Shown: one piece after another, positions 59,311 to 64,000 of the stretch
Numbering within the stretch: the stretch's first letter is position 1
How the letters are laid out: every line of letters starts with the position of its first letter
Source of the DNA: Aurifilum marmelostoma
Lineage: Eukaryota; Ascomycota; Sordariomycetes; Diaporthales; Cryphonectriaceae
Reading direction: 5' to 3'
Assembly: GCA_027559495.1 (NCBI GenBank)
Contig: JAMXSV010000007.1
Location: 744,001-808,000, forward strand
Length of the DNA stretch: 64,000 bases
Made by a program: the position numbers and the translations under genes
Notes under the pieces: model-generated
The model's input: the letters and a program-made list of their open reading frames with translations, nothing else
The model's database searches: none
Told to the model about the DNA's origin: nothing

Positions 59311-60186
59311 GGAGGAGGAGGACGATGAAGACTCGGTGCAAAGTTTGACCATGCCACCATCCCAAGACGTCTTGAAGAGGACCGAAACCCGACGAGGGAA
59401 GGGGTTTATAGAGAGGAGCCTCTTGGAGATGACGGCCCCATTCAAGTCTGCAAGCCCGGCGAGGAGAGAAAACAGGGGGCCAGGCTTATTCTATGATCTC
59501 TCTAGAGTTATCACGACCTCAATGCCGATTCCGATGGGAAGAGGTGATGGTGGAGCTCCGGTGCCTTGATTGTGGGATGCAGCTCATACCACGGATGCCA
59601 ATTGATGATACCCACCTGTATTTGAGAGAATAAAAGCCAGTGCACCGGAGAGAGAAGTTTTGAATGTCTGTCTACAAAGGACCCATTTCTGTCCCCGTAA
59701 TCGGTCGACACGAGTGAGTGAGAGAGAGAGAGAGAGAGAGAGGGTGCAAAGAAAAGCAGGTTTCCTGCACCGCTGCTGGATTTCGGATTCTGGAGATAGT
59801 CGGATGTGTCTGGGCCAGGAATCCGGCCGGATTAGGCCCATGCCCCCCTGGCGGAGTTCCGGCTGTTCATTGCCCCGAAAATCAGGTGAAGAAAGCATCA
59901 CTATTTGTAAGAGTTGGGTTTTCCCAAGCAGGCGTGAGAGGAAGAATGGTGAAGCGAATCCCGTGGATGTGTATGGCTTGGAGTATAATTGGTCGAGGTT
60001 ATCCCTCGCCTGTTTTTGATGAACTTGACGGGACAAGGCTGAAGGGATTATACAACAATTCAACAACTTACCGCTGTTGGATATCACACACACACTCTCT
60101 CTCTCTCGATACAGCCATCGTCTCAAGTAGAAGTCCAGAACAAATACACGGCCATCAGCGTCATCATCATCATCATCATCGTCGTC
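59311..60186. other. Intergenic region Tfc4-like / MDR oxidoreductase
   Basis: 876 bases holding the Tfc4 3' flank and the oxidoreductase promoter. It contains a (GA)n run at about 59714-59742 and a (CAT)n run directly before the oxidoreductase ATG (60159-60185). No gene is supported. Confidence 0.5.
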
Positions 60187-61264
60187 ATGTCTCCTGCCCA
60201 GAACCAAGCAGCATGGCTCACCGAGGCCAAGGCGTATCCGTACGTGGTCAAGGAAGCGCCCGTGCCCGTGCCCGAGGGCGACGAGGTCGTCTTCCGCGTG
60301 CACGCTACAGGCCTCAACATCGTGGACTACGCGATCCAGGCACGCGGGATCCTTGTCGAGCCCGAGGACTACCCTACCATCTCCGGCACCGACGTCGCGG
60401 GCGTTGTCACCGAGGTGGGGCCCAACAACACCCGCTTCTCCGTAGGGGACCGGGTGGTGGCCCTCGTCTCGGCCTTCACCCTCAAGAGCACGAGGTACGG
60501 GGCCTTCCAGCTGTACACCACGGGCGTCGAGCCGTTCATCGCCAAGCTGCCAGACCACGTGCCCTTCACGGGGGCGGCGGTGCTGCCTCTGCCCTTCACC
60601 ACGGCGCTGTACTCGCTGTTCATGCCCAACACCCTGGCGCTCGACTACCCCCGGGCAGAGACCACCAGAAAGAACAGCAACGGCAAGACGCTGGTGGTCT
60701 GGGGCGGCAGCTCGGCCGTCGGCATGGGTGCCATCCAGATGGCCAAGGCGGCTGGGTACGTGGTGGCGGCCACGGCGAGCCCGCACAACTTTGGGGCGCT
60801 CAAGGAGATCGGTGCGGACTACACTGTCGACTACCACGACGAGGACGCAGTGGATCAGATCGTGGCGGCTCTGGAGGGGGAAGGGCGAGTCCGCGGGGGC
60901 CTTCGCGGCCATGCTCGGACTGGACCCTTCCAAGATGCCAGCCTCCCTTGCGAAGATCGTTGGACTGGTGGACAGGCTGGGGGGCCGGAAGCACGTCGGG
61001 ACAGTGCTCCCGCCTGGACTACTGCCGCCGATGAGCCTCCCCGAGGGCGTGGAGATAAGTTTCAACCTGTGTAGCGACGTCAGGAATGATGCGTGCGGGA
61101 GGGCCGTGTGGGTGGACTGGCTGGGCGGGGCGCTGGCGGACGGGAGTATGAAGTGTAAGCCGGATGCTGAGGTGGTTGGCAAGGGGCTCGAGAGCGTGCA
61201 GAGTGCCGTCGACCTGGTGGCCAAGGGGGTGAGTGCTAGGAAGCTGGTCGTGGACCTGTCCTGA
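60187..61264 (+). CDS. Zinc-free MDR oxidoreductase (quinone / enoyl reductase-like), one frame break
   Basis: This is a medium-chain dehydrogenase/reductase that should reduce a double bond or quinone with NAD(P)H; the substrate is unknown. The N-terminal GroES-like domain has VVFRVHATGLNIVDYAIQ and ISGTDVAGVVTEVG. The GHE zinc-ligand motif of alcohol dehydrogenases is replaced by GTD, so the catalytic zinc is probably missing. The cofactor fold has VVWGGSSAVGMGAIQMAKAAG, a Rossmann glycine pattern, and GADYTVDYHDED. The frame breaks at a G5 run (60876-60880). With one base fewer, the downstream frame continues as GKGESAGAFAAMLGLDPSKM and ends SARKLVVDLS, giving about 358 residues as in toxD-like fungal enzymes. 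A second G5 run just downstream is an alternative site for the indel. It is intronless and not next to a polyketide synthase. Confidence 0.85.
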
Positions 61265-62051
61265 GGCAGAAGGCCCTGGGCTTGGTTCGATTCTCCTGGT
61301 ATAGTATCGAGTGCTGGGCTGGGCTGTGTCGAGCTGGTAGAGTGAGCGTCTATGGCCACAATCAGGGACAAGTCAGTAAGTCAGTTGCATATGAGAAACC
61401 TAAAGGCGTGTGGGAAAGTGAAGGACGGACAGGATGGAGGAGGCATGAGCAAGAAGTGATGTGATGTAAGGAGGGGAAATCGGTAGAAGTTTCGAGGCCA
61501 AGAAAAGGAAGCATCTCGAAGACAGTGGGCTCACTATGTCATCATTGGGGTGCTGGGGTACCAATATTACAGCGGGTGACTGCTGAGTGAGTTAGTGGGG
61601 TTGGCGGGGTTTCCAGGGGGGGGGGGTTCCCTGGAGCTCCCCTGCCCGCCCCACCAATGAATGCGCCTACTGTCGTCCCATGTGAGAGGCCCGCGGCCAA
61701 AATAGCTGCCAAAACAAATTATCGTCATCTCTTCACATTTCTTGGATTGCCACCTCGCCCAGTCACTACTCCAGCTGCCAGCCAGCTACACATCCATTTC
61801 AGATCTCTGTCCTTCCTCCAGCCACTGGTCTGTTCCTCCTGCCTCCTCCTCCACTCGACCTGGATTCTGGGCACGCTCCCTCTCCTCTCACCATCAGGTC
61901 AAGGCATCAGGATCATCATCATCATCATCATCATCAATATCATCAGTCAGCGTCTACTACATCAACTTGGTTGGGCAAGGTGCTTTCTGCAAGGCCCTCA
62001 AGCCATACATACTCAACTTTTCTCCTGAGGCAGGCTTCCTTCTTGTTCACC
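61265..62051. other. Intergenic region oxidoreductase / GFA gene
   Basis: 787 bases. A G10 run lies at about 61617-61626 and an (ATC)n run at 61909-61935. The stretch near the GFA start is CT-rich, as expected of its leader. A GGTTCGATTC motif at 61284 resembles a tRNA B box but no cloverleaf can be drawn. Confidence 0.5.
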
Positions 62052-62662
62052 ATGAGCTTTGAGCGCCCCCTCCGAGGTTCTTGTGCCTGCCACAGGAACC
62101 AGTACTTCATCAGCGCTCCTCAGGATGCTGATGAGATTGCCCAGGTCTTGTTTGGCACAGGCAGCTTTCACCGTAATGCCCACCCCCTCTCCCTCGTCCT
62201 AATATATATGTATAAATACCTCATATATATATATACACATCCTACCGAGAAACCCTTTCGCCCTTGGATTGACTGGCTGGCTGACAGACACAACGAATTA
62301 TAGGAGCTGCCCAGGCCAGCCCCCCTCTCTGCCCATATCCGCATACCCCTGACCTGGTATCACTCGGCCACTTATGCATTGTACCCTGACGAGACAGCTG
62401 CTCAGATAAGACGGGTCTACGAGAACCCCCTGGAGGGTCACTCGAGACGGCAGTTCTGCGGCTTCTGCGGTACACCACTCACCTACTGGTCCGAGGAGCC
62501 GCGCACCGAGGCAGACTACATCCAGGTCACCATGGGCAGCCTGTGCCGCGAGGACCTGGGCGACCTGGAGGACCTGGGCCTGATCCCCGACTCCCCACCA
62601 ACCGAGAGACACCCTGGATCTCCCGCGCCTGCTGGCAACGACGGATCGACGGACGCCCCTCC

Positions 62663-62696
<34 letters not shown>

Positions 62697-63020
62697 GCCA
62701 CCGCCGCCCTGTCGACTGACCAGACCGCCGCCCTGCAGTCCGCTAGGGGCCGCGAGACGACCAGCATTCCGTGGTTCGACAGTATTGTGGAGGGCAGCAG
62801 CCTTGGCGGGCGCCTGCGGACCACCAAGGGCACGCGGAAGAGCGGTGACGGCACGACCAGGATCGAGTTTGAGATTGTCGAGTACAACGACGGAGGACGA
62901 GAAGAAGAAGCCGCTGCTGCTGACGACATGGCGCCTGCCGCTGCATCCGGGAACGGCAAGAGGAAGCTGAGCGACCGGGACGATGTCGACGATGCCCCTA
63001 TGGAGGGCGTCAGCCAGTGA
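62052..63020 (+). CDS. GFA / CENP-V-like domain protein, one frame break
   Basis: GFA-domain proteins bind zinc through Cys motifs; only some activate formaldehyde-glutathione adducts, so the reaction here is unknown. Exons 62052-62172 and 62304-63020 are joined by a 131-nt GTAATG...TTATAG intron. The first exon carries GSCACHRNQYF (CxC pair). The second has IPLTWYHSATYALYPDE and RQFCGFCGTPLTYW (CxxC pair). Directly after the splice the sequence reads HRAAQASP and then falls out of frame at a C6 run (62320-62325). One base fewer continues as PLSAHIRIPL, matching the fungal family, for about 278 residues. The middle Cys motif of classical GFA enzymes is not visible. The C-terminal extension has a polyalanine run and an acidic/basic tail. 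Either an intact gene with a sequence error or a recent lesion. Confidence 0.82.
62661..62706 (+). repeat. GCT/GCC run coding polyalanine
   Basis: About twelve consecutive alanine codons, mostly GCT, in the extension of the GFA-domain protein. Confidence 0.8.
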
Positions 63021-63767
63021 TGGGAAGACGCGACCTACCCCTGCGATGTTTGGCTGCCGCCGGCCGTGCTGGATTCCTACTGGAGGAATCTGGCTGGAAT
63101 CCAACTGCACCTCTTGTGACAATATCATGACAGAAATATAAGCCAAGGGGGTAAGGATGGGTCCTACTATCCAGGAATACACGACACTGGCATCGGCGGC
63201 TAGGAGGTCCGTCTGGGGCTATTACTCATCTGCCCAGGGGCGGGCAGACCGGTCTATATGGGGGCCAGCTGCTCCTGCTGCATGGGACGGAGACCCGCGC
63301 GTGAATGGGCCGTCGTCCAAACGAACCTCGGACACAGCAACACGCACCATCGACTCGCATGTGCGGTTGCGCTCAGATGGGGCCGACGGCGCGGACCGAC
63401 CCCAGCACAGAGAGAAAACGATGGTGGCGGGGAGGGCGAGGGCGTGGCGTTTCGGAACTGCTTACAACATTCAGGGCGTACAGGGGGGTTTTCTTTTCTG
63501 TTTTGTCTTCTTTCTTTCTCTTTTCCCAGCATTCGAGACCAAATGACCTTTCAGATGACTTGACGACGAGGCGTTCTTGCAGGGGGAACGGACAAAAGTT
63601 TGAGGTAGAGGGGATCAACAAGGCATAATTGACGAGGCAAGGGGATTGAAAAAAAGCAAAAAGAATAAAAGGTCCACAACGTATGGTACTGGTAGCAGAC
63701 GTATACAGCTTCAGCCGTCTTCCTTTCTCTTACTCTCTACACCTCTGCACAACCAGTCGGTTTCTCC
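63021..63767. other. Region downstream of the GFA gene
   Basis: About 750 bases without a supportable gene. It contains the 3' flank of the GFA gene and short open frames without recognisable domains. Confidence 0.45.
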
Positions 63768-63905
63768 ATGTCCTTTCGAGAGGCCCTCACCGTGCCGGCT
63801 TCCGCTGGAGGACAGCTCGAGGTGAAGGAACCCTGCAAGCCCGAGGAGGTACCGAAGGACGGGATGACCCCCTTCTCCTCCTGCCCCCACGGCCAAGGAC
63901 CATGA
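63768..63905 (+). CDS. Possible small ORF or first exon, 45 codons
   Basis: A frame beginning MSFREALTVPASAGGQLEV follows a CT-rich stretch with a pyrimidine-rich leader and reads 45 codons to TGA. It has no known domain, no signal peptide and no membrane segment. GTGAAG and GTACCG inside the frame could be splice donors, so it could equally be the first exon of a gene leaving the window. Composition looks more coding-like than its surroundings, but that is the only support. Confidence 0.25.
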   Translation: MSFREALTVPASAGGQLEVKEPCKPEEVPKDGMTPFSSCPHGQGP

Positions 63906-64000
63906 ACCGAGGTTGAGCCGCCGGTAGCAAGAGACGGCGGCTCGACGGGCTGGACAAGGTTTGTGTGGGACGGACTTGAGTATGACTTGCGATTCTAGCA

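Noticed and set aside
55920..59445. Long minus-strand frames (438 and 492 codons) opposite the TFIIIC subunit
   Set aside because: The plus-strand TPR protein is well recognised. The minus frames lack domains and cross the TC repeat.
61280..61300. tRNA-like B box (GGTTCGATTC)
   Set aside because: The flanking bases do not form a T-arm stem, there is no A box at the right distance, and the upstream bases are the end of the oxidoreductase coding region.

Overview
The window is chromosomal DNA of a filamentous ascomycete (Pezizomycotina, most likely Sordariomycetes). Genes carry short spliceosomal introns of about 50-160 nt with GTAAGT/GTATGT-type donors and CTAAC/CTGAC-type branch sites. Promoters and leaders are CT-rich. 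The gene set is typical: separase, a Zn2Cys6 regulator, Kri1, a Rab5-type GTPase, PalB/Rim13 calpain, a peroxisomal adenine-nucleotide carrier, eL29, a Vts1-type SAM protein and the TFIIIC TPR subunit. I see no rRNA, convincing tRNA, transposon, CRISPR array or biosynthetic cluster.

Layout: separase (329-6826, +) is followed by about 10 kb without a supportable gene. Next come a 1144-aa Zn2Cys6 transcription factor (17117-20627, +), Kri1 (21138-23256, -) diverging from a Rab5/Vps21-like GTPase (24008-24724, +), and a RING protein with a very long Arg/Asp/Ser tail (25685-29540, +). A second gene-poor stretch (29541-39135) precedes a C2H2 zinc-finger gene (39136-40655, +). PalB (42012-45150, -) diverges from the peroxisomal carrier (46702-48009, +). 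Then follow eL29 (48532-49028, +), the Vts1-like gene (52621-54629, +), Tfc4/Sfc4 (55780-59310, +), a zinc-free MDR oxidoreductase (60187-61264, +) and a GFA-domain gene (62052-63020, +). A doubtful 45-codon ORF lies near the end.

The genes are unrelated housekeeping and regulatory loci rather than one pathway. Ribosome production is represented by Kri1, eL29 and the TFIIIC subunit, but they are not clustered.

The most notable direct observation is that four otherwise well-conserved genes (PalB twice, the carrier, the oxidoreductase and the GFA gene) each lose frame at a C or G homopolymer of 5-7 bases. Adjusting the run by one base restores the family alignment every time. Intergenic DNA is also rich in poly-C/poly-G tracts and microsatellites. 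Sequencing or assembly indels are the simplest explanation, but real homopolymer slippage cannot be excluded from the sequence. I found no clear candidate for a previously undescribed biological system.
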